Source: Nakamurella aerolata (GTDB lineage: Bacteria > Actinomycetota > Actinomycetes > Mycobacteriales > Nakamurellaceae). Taken from it: 64,000 nt of DNA. The DNA lies in assembly GCF_013002705.1 (NCBI RefSeq), contig NZ_JABEND010000002.1, forward strand, positions 124,001-188,000, written 5' to 3'. The position numbers were made by a program, and so were the translations under genes. Shown piece by piece: positions 16,634 to 25,099 of the stretch. Within the stretch, counting starts at the first letter, position 1, and every line of letters starts with the position of its first letter. The notes beneath the pieces were generated by a model, which had not been told where the DNA came from, did no database searches, and was given only the letters and a program-made list of their open reading frames with translations.

Positions 16634-18514
16634 ATGTCCGACGTCCCGCCGGCGGCCGGCCTGCCCACCATCGGCCTGCCGGCGGCGCATCACGACGGTT
16701 CCGAACTGTATGTGCCGCAAGGTGTTCCGGTACTCGGTTCGACCGTCCCGGTCAGGGTGCTGGTCAGCGACCCGAGCGTCACCGGCGTGCATCTGCGCAC
16801 CGTCGCCGACGGTGAGCCGCGCTGGGTTAGCGGCGCGTTCACCACGGACGGGTCCGATGCGGCAGGCCAGCGCTGGTGGACCGGGGAGCTGCCGATCACC
16901 GGGCCCGTCACCCGCTACCGCTTCCTGCTGGAACGCGCCGACGCGGCCGGACAGCCGCTGGAACCGGTGTGGCTCAACCAGTTCGGTCTGATCGCTCGCG
17001 ACGTACCCGACTACCACGACTTCCGGATCAGTACCAACGACCCTGGCCCGGACTGGGCGCTGGACGACGTGGTGTACCAGGTGTTTCCCGACCGCTTCGC
17101 CCGCAGCGCCGGCGCCCCTGCGGTCGCCGAGATCGCCCCGGACTGGGCCGTCCCGGCACAGTGGGACGACCCGGTGATCGGCACCGGCCCGCAGACGCCG
17201 CTGCAGTTCTACGGCGGCGATCTGGACGGGGTCCGCGAGCACCTCGACCACCTGCGGGCGCTCGGCGTGACGCTGCTGTACCTGACCCCGGTGTTCCCGG
17301 CCAGGTCCAATCATCGTTACAACGCCTCGACATTCGCCGAGGTCGACCCGCTGCTGGGCGGTGACGAGGCGCTGGCGGCGCTGGCCGATGCGGCGCACCG
17401 GCAGGGCATCAGGGTGATCGGTGACATCACCACCAACCACACCGGCGACGATCACCCGTGGTTCCGGGCGGCGCGGGCAGTCGATGCCTCCGCCGAGGCG
17501 CGGGGCCGCTACTACCTTTCCGACGACGGCAGCTACATCTCCTGGCTGGGCGTCGCTTCGCTGCCCAAGCTGAACTTCGGGTCGAAAGCCTTGCGGGAAG
17601 ACCTGTACGGCAGCCAGGACTCGATGATCGGGCGGTGGCTGCGACCGCCGTTCGAGCTGGACGGCTGGCGGGTCGATGTGGCGAACATGACCGGTCGGCA
17701 CGCCGCCGACGACTACACCCTCGACGTGGCGCGTGGCATTCGGCAGCGCATCGACACCGACCGGCCGGAGTCGTTGCTGATGGCCGAGCACGGTCACGAC
17801 TACACCGCCGACCTGGTCGGCGACGGCTGGCAGGCCACCATGAACTACGCCGGCTTCACCAGGCCGGTGTGGAGCTGGCTCACCGGCGGCACCGACATCG
17901 GCGGCCAATTCCTCGGTGTGCCAGGGGGTATCCCGCGCCGGCCGGCCGAGGCGATCACCGGCACCATGCGCGACTTCGACGCGCTGGTGCCGTGGACGGT
18001 GCAGCAACGCAACTGGAACATCCTCGACTCGCACGACACCCCGCGGTTCGTCGAGATCGCCACCGACCCGGCTGTCGCCGAGGTCGGCATCGGGCTGCTG
18101 TTCACCATGGTCGGCGTACCGATGATCTTCGCCGGCGCCGAGATCGGCATGCGCGGCGTGAACGGCGAGGACGCTCGCCGGCCGCTGCCGTGGGACCGCC
18201 GCGCCGAGTGGGACATCGCGCGGTTGTCCATGTTCACCGAGCTGATCGCGTTGCGGCGGTCGGTCGAGGCGCTGCGCCGGGGCGGGCTGCGGTGGCTGCT
18301 GGCCGAAGGTGACGTGATCGCCTTTCTCCGGGAGACCCCGCGGGAACGGATCCTGGTGGTCGCTGCCAGGGCCGCCTGGGACGGCGCCGCGTTGCCCGCT
18401 GCGCTCGGGTCGGCCGCCGAAACCCTATACGGCGGAACTGATCTGCTCGATTCGTACGGGGCGCTGGCGGTGCCGGCCGGCGGACCGGGGCTAGGGGTCT
18501 GGCGGTTGCACTAA
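16634..18514 (+). CDS. GH13 alpha-amylase-family enzyme (maltodextrin glucosidase type)
   Basis: 626 residues with an N-terminal starch-binding-like beta domain and a TIM-barrel catalytic domain. The four GH13 regions are visible: DITTNHTGDDH, GWRVDVANM (nucleophile Asp), MAEHGHDY (acid/base Glu) and NILDSHDTPR (Asp). VVYQVFPDRFA is typical of intracellular maltodextrin or neopullulanase-like members. No signal peptide is seen, so it should act on imported maltodextrins in the cytoplasm. It starts 3 nt after malG and ends the operon. Confidence 0.88.
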   Translation: MSDVPPAAGLPTIGLPAAHHDGSELYVPQGVPVLGSTVPVRVLVSDPSVTGVHLRTVADGEPRWVSGAFTTDGSDAAGQRWWTGELPITGPVTRYRFLLERADAAGQPLEPVWLNQFGLIARDVPDYHDFRISTNDPGPDWALDDVVYQVFPDRFARSAGAPAVAEIAPDWAVPAQWDDPVIGTGPQTPLQFYGGDLDGVREHLDHLRALGVTLLYLTPVFPARSNHRYNASTFAEVDPLLGGDEALAALADAAHRQGIRVIGDITTNHTGDDHPWFRAARAVDASAEARGRYYLSDDGSYISWLGVASLPKLNFGSKALREDLYGSQDSMIGRWLRPPFELDGWRVDVANMTGRHAADDYTLDVARGIRQRIDTDRPESLLMAEHGHDYTADLVGDGWQATMNYAGFTRPVWSWLTGGTDIGGQFLGVPGGIPRRPAEAITGTMRDFDALVPWTVQQRNWNILDSHDTPRFVEIATDPAVAEVGIGLLFTMVGVPMIFAGAEIGMRGVNGEDARRPLPWDRRAEWDIARLSMFTELIALRRSVEALRRGGLRWLLAEGDVIAFLRETPRERILVVAARAAWDGAALPAALGSAAETLYGGTDLLDSYGALAVPAGGPGLGVWRLH

Positions 18515-18535
18515 CGGCCGACGTGTCGTCCTCGG

Positions 18536-18541
18536 TAGGGT
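18536..18541 (+). promoter_or_regulatory. Candidate -10 hexamer for a near-leaderless iminopeptidase transcript
   Basis: TAGGGT (TANNNT consensus) lies 8 nt before GTG 18550, a spacing that would place the transcript start at or within two bases of the start codon. No convincing -35 hexamer is seen. This supports GTG 18550 over GTG 18523. Confidence 0.4.
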
Positions 18542-18549
18542 CACCGGTC

Positions 18550-19533
18550 GTGTTCGTCAAGTCTGAAGTGCGCGATTCTGGGCTGCTGTCGGTTGACGCT
18601 GTGCATGAGATCTATTGGGAGGAGGCCGGTAACCCGCACGGGATCCCTGCCCTCTACTTGCATGGCGGCCCGGGAGGCACGTTGGGCGCGGGTGCCTACC
18701 GAAGGAAGTTCGATCCGGCCAGATTTCGGATCATCGGGCTCGATCAGCGTGGTTGCGGTCGATCCCGTCCGCACGTGACAGCGCCCGGCTACGACTTGAG
18801 GCAGAACACTACGCAGCACCTGATCGATGACATCGAAGCAGTGCGCAAACACCTGGGTATCGATCGTTGGCTCGTCAACGGCGTGTCGTGGGGCACGACG
18901 CTCGCGCTGGCATACAGCCAGGCGCACCCGGACCGGGTGCTTGGGCTGGTGCTCATGGCAGTGACGACCACTGATCGCTTCCAGGTGGACTGGATCACCG
19001 AAGATATCGGTGCCATCTTTCCCGAGGCTTGGGATCGGCTGGCCGACCACGCCGAACGGGCCGGAATCGGCTATCGCCGTGGGACGGGCCGGGTAGTCGA
19101 GGCCTACGCCCAGCTGATGACCGACCCAGACCCGCTCGTCCGTGATACCGCCGCCATCGCCTGGCGGGACTGGGAAGAGCACCACGTTTCGATCGGAACT
19201 GACGGAATCGTCAGAGACCCTCGGTTCGACGATGCCGACCACCGGCAAGTCTTTGCGACGCTGGTCACGCATTACTGGGCACACGACGCGTTTCTGGACC
19301 CACCGGTTCTTCAGCGGATGGACGCCCTGCGCGGAATCCCGGGGACGCTGATCCATGGTCGCCGGGATGTGAGCGGGCCGGCCGTTGTGGCCTGGCGACT
19401 TCACCAAGCTTGGCCAGGCAGCGAACTCCACGTCGAAGAGTCTGAAGGCCATGGCGGCCCAGAGATGGTCCACGCTTGGTGCGCTGCGAACAACGCGCAC
19501 GCCGACCGGATCGACGCTGCGCAACTGCTTTAG
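18550..19533 (+). CDS. pip: Proline iminopeptidase (prolyl aminopeptidase), S33 family
   Basis: 327 residues. HGGPGG oxyanion motif, LDQRGCGRSRPH, nucleophile motif GVSWGTTLAL (family GGSWGSTL), GRRDV with the acid Asp and a C-terminal EGHGG with the triad His. It releases N-terminal proline from peptides in the cytoplasm. GTG 18550 is chosen because FVKSEVRDSGLLSV aligns with the usual N-terminus and a -10-like TAGGGT lies just upstream; GTG 18523 is the alternative. GC content and codon third positions are visibly lower than in neighbours, suggesting recent acquisition. Confidence 0.9.
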   Translation: MFVKSEVRDSGLLSVDAVHEIYWEEAGNPHGIPALYLHGGPGGTLGAGAYRRKFDPARFRIIGLDQRGCGRSRPHVTAPGYDLRQNTTQHLIDDIEAVRKHLGIDRWLVNGVSWGTTLALAYSQAHPDRVLGLVLMAVTTTDRFQVDWITEDIGAIFPEAWDRLADHAERAGIGYRRGTGRVVEAYAQLMTDPDPLVRDTAAIAWRDWEEHHVSIGTDGIVRDPRFDDADHRQVFATLVTHYWAHDAFLDPPVLQRMDALRGIPGTLIHGRRDVSGPAVVAWRLHQAWPGSELHVEESEGHGGPEMVHAWCAANNAHADRIDAAQLL

Positions 19534-19912
19534 AGCCCCATCTGTGAGTGCGCCATCGATTAGCGAGACGGCTAAGAGGGTGGCAGGAATCGCTCAATCG
19601 GCCCGGAATCGCTTAACTGGCAACGGGTTTGATCGTGCGACAGCATGCTGGCCCTGGTGGAACGTGGCCTACGAGCCCGACGGCGAGTTCTCGGTCTCCC
19701 GACCCCCTGACCTGTTCGTGTTGAGTGCCGCGACCCTGCATCTGGCTGTGCGGCCGTCGTTCGGTGGGCGGCGGCCGACCCCCATCCGAGCGGCCGGTGC
19801 GGGCATTCGAAGAAAAGTTCGAAAAACTGGGTTATAACTTATGCGGGACTCCGCTGCCCTCGGTAGACTGAGGGAAGAAAGGCGAGACTGGGATGCGGTG
19901 AGGGGAGGGCTC
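19534..19912 (+). other. Intergenic region, lower GC, no supported gene
   Basis: About 380 bp between the iminopeptidase and the DUF222 gene. A 150-codon frame crosses it but overlaps the pip coding end in another frame and has no domain or ribosome-binding site. Two TTCGAA boxes (19806 and 19818) and a TATAAC -10-like hexamer (19833-19838) lie close to the DUF222 gene and could be its promoter. Confidence 0.4.
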
Positions 19913-21883
19913 ATGGCGGCAATCGCGGACGTGATGCAAGCCGGCTCCGCTTGCGTGCGGCGCGACTCGGGTGAGGGGCTCGGCATGTCCAGTGCCAGCC
20001 CACCCGCCGCTGCTGACACCGGCGCGGCCGCCGACGCCATCGCCCAAGCCTGCGCGGAGTTGACCGCATTGTTGGCCGGTGCCGCAGCGTCACCGGACCG
20101 GGCGGCAGCTGTCGACCGGCTCGCCGCTCTCGAGCAACTGGTCGGTGCGGCCAACGGCGCGATCGCCGCTCAGTCACTGGCCTTTGCCGAGGCCGAGCGC
20201 GCCAGACAGGTCGCCGCCGGCGTCTCCTCCCGCCAGCTCGGCCGCGGAGTGGCCGAGCAGATTGCCTTTGCGCGCAGGATGTCGCCCGCCGCGGCAAGTC
20301 ACCAGCTCGGCGTCGCCCGCGCCCTGCGCGATCGGCTGCCGCAGACGTTTGCGCGCCTCAGGGAAGGGGAGCTGTCCTTGGCCCAATGCCAGATCGTCTG
20401 CCGTGAAAGCTCTTCGCTGGAAGATGAGCAGGCTCGGCTCATCGACAACGGACTTGCCGGCCAGCTGCATGGCTGGAGCCTGCAACAGACCGAACAAGCT
20501 GTGCGCCAGGCGGTCTACACGCTCGATCCGCACGGCAGCGTCGACCGGCGAGCGCGAGCGGCCAAGCAACGACGGGTCACCATTCGACCACTACCCGATG
20601 CCATGACGATGATCTCCGCGCTACTTCCGATGGAGCTCGGGGTCGGCATCTGGACCAGCCTCACCCGGCAGGCCGAGCATGCGATCGGCGTCGGCGACGA
20701 ACGCACCAAAGATCAACTCCGGGCCGACGCGCTCGCCGAGCGGCTGCTCAGCTCAGCACATGAACCTGCCGCTGGCCTCACCCTTGTCAAAGACGCTGAG
20801 GTGAGTGGCTCTCACATTCCGAAGCAGAGCGACGCAAGCGGTGGTCGAAACGCTGCGCATGCCAACGACTCTGAGCCCGGTTCCGATCCGGCCTGCCAAG
20901 CCCGCTCGGACGCGCCTGGTCAGCGTGCTCACCGGGCCGACCGCACGCCGGGAAGACGTTCATCAGATTCCGATACGTCGGTTTCCGTGATCCCGCCGGC
21001 GCATCATGGTGGTGCTACCTCAGAGTCTGCGACAGCAGAACCTGAGACAGAGTCTGCGACAGCAAAACCTGAGGCCCCGGCGTCACACCCCACCGCCCGG
21101 CGCTCCGACCCCGCCGAACCACCTGCGGGCGAGAATGATCCACCACGTCTACGGCGCAGATCCCCGCTGTACGAGCGCTTCGGCGATGCCCAAGCCACAC
21201 CGCTCGCATCGGCCGAGGGTTCGGTTCCCCGGCCGCCCAATCTCGACGTGCACCTCGTCATCGTGATGACGGCAGACACCCTGCTCGGATACAGCGACCG
21301 GCCCGCCAAGCTGGACGGTTACGGACCCATCCCGGCTGAACTGGCTCGCGACTTCGCCTCCGGAGACTCCCTGCACCGCAGAGACAACAGCGCCGTCGTG
21401 GGCAGCAGAGACAACAGCGCCGTCGCAGCCAGCAGTCCCGCAGACAGCAAAGACAACAGCGCCGTCGTAGACGGCAACGGCGCACTCGGCAGCGCGAAGA
21501 GCTGGCGGCGGGCCAAGGTGCGGCTCACCAGGATGCTCGTCGACCCCATCGACGGCGTCCCGGTGGGCATGGACGCCCGCCGCCGCGACTTCACCGGCGT
21601 GCTGCGCGAGCTGGTGCTGCATCGCGATCCGCAATGCGCCCAACCATTCTGCTCCGCACGGTCCCGCCATGCCGACCATGTTGTGCCCTACGCCGCCGGC
21701 GGTACCACCACGCTGGAGAACGGCCAGGGCCTGTGCGCGTCCGGCAACTACGTGAAAGAGATCCCGGGTTGGCGCACCGAGCGGCGGCGCCAGGGCACGG
21801 TCGTCACCACGCCAACCGGGCACCGATATCTCACCGAACGCACCCCGCCATTGGGCCTGCCGCCCAAGGCTTGGCGGCTGTAG
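19913..21883 (+). CDS. DUF222/HNH endonuclease-domain protein (13E12 repeat family)
   Basis: 656 residues. The DUF222 region (about 25-280) contains RLAALEQLVGAANGAIAAQS and the conserved AKQRRVTIRPLPDAM; a long variable linker follows; the C-terminal HNH motif reads RSRHADHVVPYAAGGTT with NGQGLCASGNYVKEIPGW. ATG 19913 follows a strong GGGGAGGG ribosome-binding site. Such proteins are multicopy in actinobacteria and behave like mobile or domesticated nucleases; their function is not established. In the C-terminal knuckle the second Cys of the common CxxCNY pattern is Gly (CASGNY). The linker carries two sets of direct repeats. Confidence 0.82.
   Translation: MAAIADVMQAGSACVRRDSGEGLGMSSASPPAAADTGAAADAIAQACAELTALLAGAAASPDRAAAVDRLAALEQLVGAANGAIAAQSLAFAEAERARQVAAGVSSRQLGRGVAEQIAFARRMSPAAASHQLGVARALRDRLPQTFARLREGELSLAQCQIVCRESSSLEDEQARLIDNGLAGQLHGWSLQQTEQAVRQAVYTLDPHGSVDRRARAAKQRRVTIRPLPDAMTMISALLPMELGVGIWTSLTRQAEHAIGVGDERTKDQLRADALAERLLSSAHEPAAGLTLVKDAEVSGSHIPKQSDASGGRNAAHANDSEPGSDPACQARSDAPGQRAHRADRTPGRRSSDSDTSVSVIPPAHHGGATSESATAEPETESATAKPEAPASHPTARRSDPAEPPAGENDPPRLRRRSPLYERFGDAQATPLASAEGSVPRPPNLDVHLVIVMTADTLLGYSDRPAKLDGYGPIPAELARDFASGDSLHRRDNSAVVGSRDNSAVAASSPADSKDNSAVVDGNGALGSAKSWRRAKVRLTRMLVDPIDGVPVGMDARRRDFTGVLRELVLHRDPQCAQPFCSARSRHADHVVPYAAGGTTTLENGQGLCASGNYVKEIPGWRTERRRQGTVVTTPTGHRYLTERTPPLGLPPKAWRL
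21021..21467 (+). repeat. Two sets of in-frame repeats in the DUF222 linker
   Basis: Set one is a 27-bp tandem duplication starting at 21021 and 21048 (cagagtctgcgacagca...), encoding ESATAEPET and ESATAKPEA. Set two is three copies of agacaacagcgccgtcg (within 21381-21398, 21408-21425, 21450-21467), encoding DNSAVV. Both lie between DUF222 and HNH and keep the frame. Confidence 0.85.
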
Positions 21884-21957
21884 CCGGGCCGTCACATCGT
21901 GGTTCTGCCGGTGACGCGTGAGCGCAGCTCCACGTCATCGACCTGGCTCGGCCTTGG

Positions 21958-21972
21958 CGCTATCGATAGTCT
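21958..21972 (+). promoter_or_regulatory. merR promoter with palindromic operator overlapping -10
   Basis: CGCTATCGATAG (21958-21969; palindromic core CTATCGATAG) overlaps the -10 hexamer TAGTCT (21967-21972). The start ATG at 21980 is 7 bases after the hexamer, so the message is probably leaderless. TGGCTC at 21944 gives a 17-bp spacer as a weak -35. The same 12-mer with the same geometry occurs before the divergently placed methyltransferase gene at 23829. Confidence 0.6.
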
Positions 21973-21979
21973 TACTTTC

Positions 21980-22639
21980 ATGCGCATCGGTGAACTGGCA
22001 AAGCAGTCCGGAGTGCCGGCCGCGACCATCAAGTACTACGTCAGGGAAGGTCTGCTGCCCGCCGGTGAATCCACCGGCTACAACCAAGTCGACTACACCG
22101 ACGCCCACCTGCGCCGGCTGCGGCTGGTGCGGACGCTGATCGACATTGGCGGCCTGCCCGTTGCCGTGGTCCGCGAGGTGCTCAGCACGCTCGACGCCGA
22201 TGATGCTTCCCTGTTCCACCTGATGGGCGTCGCACAGCAGGGCACCATCGCGCATCGGGAGCTGCACAACGACGATGCGGAACGCCGCGCCAAAGACCTC
22301 GCCAACCAACTGGTTTCCGACAACGGCTGGCAAGCCAAAAAGAAGAATGCTGCGTACGGCGCACTCGTCGAGGCGATCGCCTCCTTGATCCGCATCGGCA
22401 GAGAAGACCTGCTGCCACTGCTGCCGGCATATGCCCAGGCTGCCGAAACGGCCGCCGCCGCCGACATCGCAGTCACCCTCGGCGATGTGACAACACCAGG
22501 GGAACACGGAGTGGCGAAGGAGCAGATCATCGAGCGGGTCGTCGCGGGCACCGTGCTTGGCGACCGCATGATCGCAGCCATGCGCCGCCTCGCGGCAGAA
22601 GCACACAGCCGGCGGGCACTGGCGCGACGCCGGCACTAG
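21980..22639 (+). CDS. MerR-family transcription regulator
   Basis: 219 residues. The N-terminal winged helix MRIGELAKQSGVPAATIKYY, then the wing REGLLPAGESTGYNQVDYTD and a dimerisation helix. The C-terminal half is helical with no Cys metal-sensing loop, so it probably senses an organic ligand. ATG 21980 begins exactly at the family start. It is convergent with the DedA/methyltransferase pair, with 28 bp between stops; shared operators suggest it controls both itself and that pair. Confidence 0.88.
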   Translation: MRIGELAKQSGVPAATIKYYVREGLLPAGESTGYNQVDYTDAHLRRLRLVRTLIDIGGLPVAVVREVLSTLDADDASLFHLMGVAQQGTIAHRELHNDDAERRAKDLANQLVSDNGWQAKKKNAAYGALVEAIASLIRIGREDLLPLLPAYAQAAETAAAADIAVTLGDVTTPGEHGVAKEQIIERVVAGTVLGDRMIAAMRRLAAEAHSRRALARRRH

Positions 22640-22667
22640 CGCCAACGTCCGCCGACGCAGCTCCCTG

Positions 22668-23213
22668 CTACCCGCCACCGAGCAGACGAGCGGCCGAACC
22701 CCCGAGCGTCAGCTCCAACGTCACCCACACGGTCGCGGCCGGCACCGACGCGGCAGCTACCGGCCATGGTCGAGAACCTCTGCGCCCCACCACATTCGGC
22801 ACCACCGACCGCAGGTACGGCACAAACCGTGCCAGCCCGACGGCCAACCAGCCATGACGTGCGGCGAAGGCGTCGGCCCTGTCCATCGCTCCTCGCAGCC
22901 GTGCGGGTCGTCCCGCCGGTCGGCGCTTGGGTGCCGATAGCCGCGTGGTCCGCATCGCCGCCGGCACTCGCAACCGCGGCCCGAGAAACACACCGAGTAG
23001 GTCGCCGGCGACGCACCCCGCAACGCAGCACGCCAGCACCACCCAGAACGTCGGTCGGCCAACGGTCAACCCGCCGAGGATCAGCAGCAGCGCGGCGCTT
23101 GGCATCAGAATGCCTGCAGGAGAACTGGTTTCCGCCACCAAGCAGGTGACGGCGAGCACCGCGATCACCCACGGGCCCCAGGACCCGACCGCGTCAGCCC
23201 ATCCGGCCAGCAC
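22668..23213 (-). CDS. DedA-family (SNARE-associated) membrane protein
   Basis: 181 residues with four to five hydrophobic segments. ETSSPAGILMPSAALLLILGGL carries the conserved Glu and Pro of the first re-entrant helix, and FVPYLRSVVPNVVG the conserved Arg-Pro pattern of DedA proteins, which act as lipid scramblases or polyprenyl-phosphate flippases. GTG 23213 is chosen because GAGGA lies 8 nt upstream; it overlaps the 3' end of the methyltransferase by 20 bp, indicating translational coupling. It is shorter than typical DedA proteins (about 200-220). Confidence 0.78.
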   Translation of the reverse strand: MLAGWADAVGSWGPWVIAVLAVTCLVAETSSPAGILMPSAALLLILGGLTVGRPTFWVVLACCVAGCVAGDLLGVFLGPRLRVPAAMRTTRLSAPKRRPAGRPARLRGAMDRADAFAARHGWLAVGLARFVPYLRSVVPNVVGRRGSRPWPVAAASVPAATVWVTLELTLGGSAARLLGGG

Positions 23214-23829
23214 CGGCGAGTCCTCGACCGCGCAAGGTGAATACCTCTGCCGGGGGCAAATTGCTGGCAACGACCGCCCGATGGGCCGTCCGGAACTCGC
23301 GGCAGAAGTTCTGCAGCAGCACCCGGTTCGCCGCGCGCCGTTCCCGGGTTCGTCTGCCGAGCACCCGATCGGTGGCAACCGCTCCCAGGTAGCGGAACCA
23401 CGTCAGGGTGCCGCCATCGGCCAGCTGGCGCCGCAAACACCCCAGCACGGCCCGCACCTCGGCGGTCGGAAGATTGGCAAAGGGTATGCCGCAGACGACG
23501 AATGGGAAAGGGCCGCCGCTCAGCGCGGCATCCTGCACTGCCGCCGGATAAACGCTGACCTGCGGGTAGCGCTGCGCCAGCAGCCGGGCGAACCGCTGGT
23601 TGGGCTCCACGGCGGTGACGCTGGCCCGCGGCGCACGCCGCAGCAGCATCCGCGTCACCGCTCCAGTGCCTGCACCCACCTCGAGAATGCGTCCGCCGGC
23701 CGGCAGCTCGGCCGCAGGCAACGCGAGCCGGGCGGCGAGTTGGCGTCCGCTCGGGGTGACCGAGCCGATGGCGGCGGGCTGCCGCCGGGCCTGGCCGGCG
23801 TAGATCCAACGATCAAGGGCTTGAGTCAT
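23194..23829 (-). CDS. SAM-dependent methyltransferase, phospholipid N-methyltransferase-like
   Basis: 211 residues, class I fold. SAM motif ILEVGAGTGAVTRMLL, acidic motif AVEPNQRFA and a later motif CGIPFANLPTAEV that resembles the SGLP/PF motif of PmtA-type phosphatidylethanolamine N-methyltransferases and of rRNA dimethyltransferase relatives. Pairing with a DedA gene favours a lipid substrate. ATG 23829 has AGGA 5 nt upstream. The promoter carries the MerR-type palindrome. The substrate is inferred. Confidence 0.65.
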   Translation of the reverse strand: MTQALDRWIYAGQARRQPAAIGSVTPSGRQLAARLALPAAELPAGGRILEVGAGTGAVTRMLLRRAPRASVTAVEPNQRFARLLAQRYPQVSVYPAAVQDAALSGGPFPFVVCGIPFANLPTAEVRAVLGCLRRQLADGGTLTWFRYLGAVATDRVLGRRTRERRAANRVLLQNFCREFRTAHRAVVASNLPPAEVFTLRGRGLAGAGRMG

Positions 23830-23836
23830 CACGATC

Positions 23837-23871
23837 CTATCGACATCGACGCTATCGATAGCGACACTATC
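23837..23871 (-). promoter_or_regulatory. Promoter/operator of the methyltransferase-dedA pair
   Basis: A perfect 14-bp palindrome CGCTATCGATAGCG spans 23850-23863. Reading toward the gene, it overlaps a -10 TAGCGT (23849-23854), the same arrangement as at merR. CTATC half-sites on the plus strand lie at 23837, 23852 and 23867, exactly 15 bp apart, suggesting more than one bound dimer. Confidence 0.6.
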
Positions 23872-23923
23872 ACCAATGCCCGGCGCGGGGAGCCGACCGG
23901 CGGCCCGGGGTTCAGCGCGGACT

Positions 23924-25099
23924 TCAGCCGAGGGTCTGGTCGTTGCGCAGCTTGGCGAACATGTCGGCGGCACCTGGCGCGGCATTCAGCCCGTCGGACG
24001 AGGTGGACGGTGTCGTCGGGATGGTCGAGAAACTTACCGAGCTGGCACCGCCGCCCAACTGGCGGGCCAGATCGAGCAGACCGTCAACGCTGACGTTCGC
24101 GGTGGTGGAGTTCTGGATGAAGGTGTCGACGGTGCGGTTCAATCGCGCCGGATCGCTGAGCATGCCGGAGCTCGACAACTGGCGCATCATCGCCGCGATC
24201 AACTGCTGCTGGCGTTTGACCCGACCCAGGTCGCCGGTCGGATCGCCTTGCACAATGCGGGATCTCGCCAGCTTCAACGCCGTCGCACCGTCGATCTGCT
24301 GAACGCCGGCCTTCGCGATCACGGTGCCCTGGTTCTTGTCGATCACTGGGCCGGGGAACGACATCCGCAGCCCGCCCAGGCTGTTGACGATCGCTCCGAA
24401 ACCGTCGAACTGGAAGGTGATCAACCGATCGACGCGCAGCCCGGTCAGCGCCTGCACGGCCTGCACCGAGCAGCGCGGCCCACCAACGGCGTAGGCATTG
24501 GTGATCTTCCACTGGGTGGCCGCGCTGCGGAAGATCTGATTCGACACCTTGCCGGTGGCGTTGTCCCAGTTATGGCACTGCGGCGCCGCGACGTAGGTGT
24601 CGCGCGGGATGGACAGCACGCTGGCCTTGCGGTGCCCGGCATGCAGGTGCACCAGCATGATCACGTCGGACTGGCTGGTGCCCTCGCCGACGCCGTTGGT
24701 CGCGTCGCCACGGGTGTCGACGCCGAGCACCAGAATGTTCTCGGGCGCGGTACCGGCCGCGCTGTTCAGCGGCGGCAGGGTGGCGCCGCCCGCGGGCCGC
24801 CCGGCACTCGGCTCTGTGCCGGTTCCGTTTTCGGCGCCTGCGCCGCTGCCGGCGCCCGCCGCACCGCCGGCTCCGTTGCCGGCCGCCGGCCCGCCGTCGG
24901 CCGGCCGGATGTTCGGGTCGTCCGGCACCAGAGCGTCGACTTGGCGGGCCGCCAACTCGTTCTCGGCGTGGTGTTTGAAGCCCCAGCTCACCCCGACAAC
25001 GGCGAGCACCGCGACCGCCACCACCGCGAGCACGCTGCGGAGCGTGACGACGGCCGCACGGCGACCGGACGACCGGCCCGGCGATCCGCTCTCCGACAT
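23924..25099 (-). CDS. LytR-CpsA-Psr (LCP) family cell-wall glycopolymer transferase
   Basis: 391 residues. One N-terminal transmembrane helix (about 20-42), a Gly/Ala-rich linker, then the LCP domain: NILVLGVDTRGD, SDVIMLVHLH, SIPRDTYV, ITFQFDGFGAIVNSLGG and the catalytic-site Arg cluster in KLARSRIVQGDPTGDLGRVKRQQQ. These enzymes attach polyprenyl-linked glycans such as teichoic acids or arabinogalactan to peptidoglycan outside the membrane. ATG 25099 follows GGGAGG. No accessory LytR_C domain is visible. Confidence 0.9.
   Translation of the reverse strand: MSESGSPGRSSGRRAAVVTLRSVLAVVAVAVLAVVGVSWGFKHHAENELAARQVDALVPDDPNIRPADGGPAAGNGAGGAAGAGSGAGAENGTGTEPSAGRPAGGATLPPLNSAAGTAPENILVLGVDTRGDATNGVGEGTSQSDVIMLVHLHAGHRKASVLSIPRDTYVAAPQCHNWDNATGKVSNQIFRSAATQWKITNAYAVGGPRCSVQAVQALTGLRVDRLITFQFDGFGAIVNSLGGLRMSFPGPVIDKNQGTVIAKAGVQQIDGATALKLARSRIVQGDPTGDLGRVKRQQQLIAAMMRQLSSSGMLSDPARLNRTVDTFIQNSTTANVSVDGLLDLARQLGGGASSVSFSTIPTTPSTSSDGLNAAPGAADMFAKLRNDQTLG

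Noticed and set aside
19385-19837. 150-codon plus-strand frame after the iminopeptidase
   Set aside because: Starts inside pip in another frame, no ribosome-binding site or domain; treated as intergenic.
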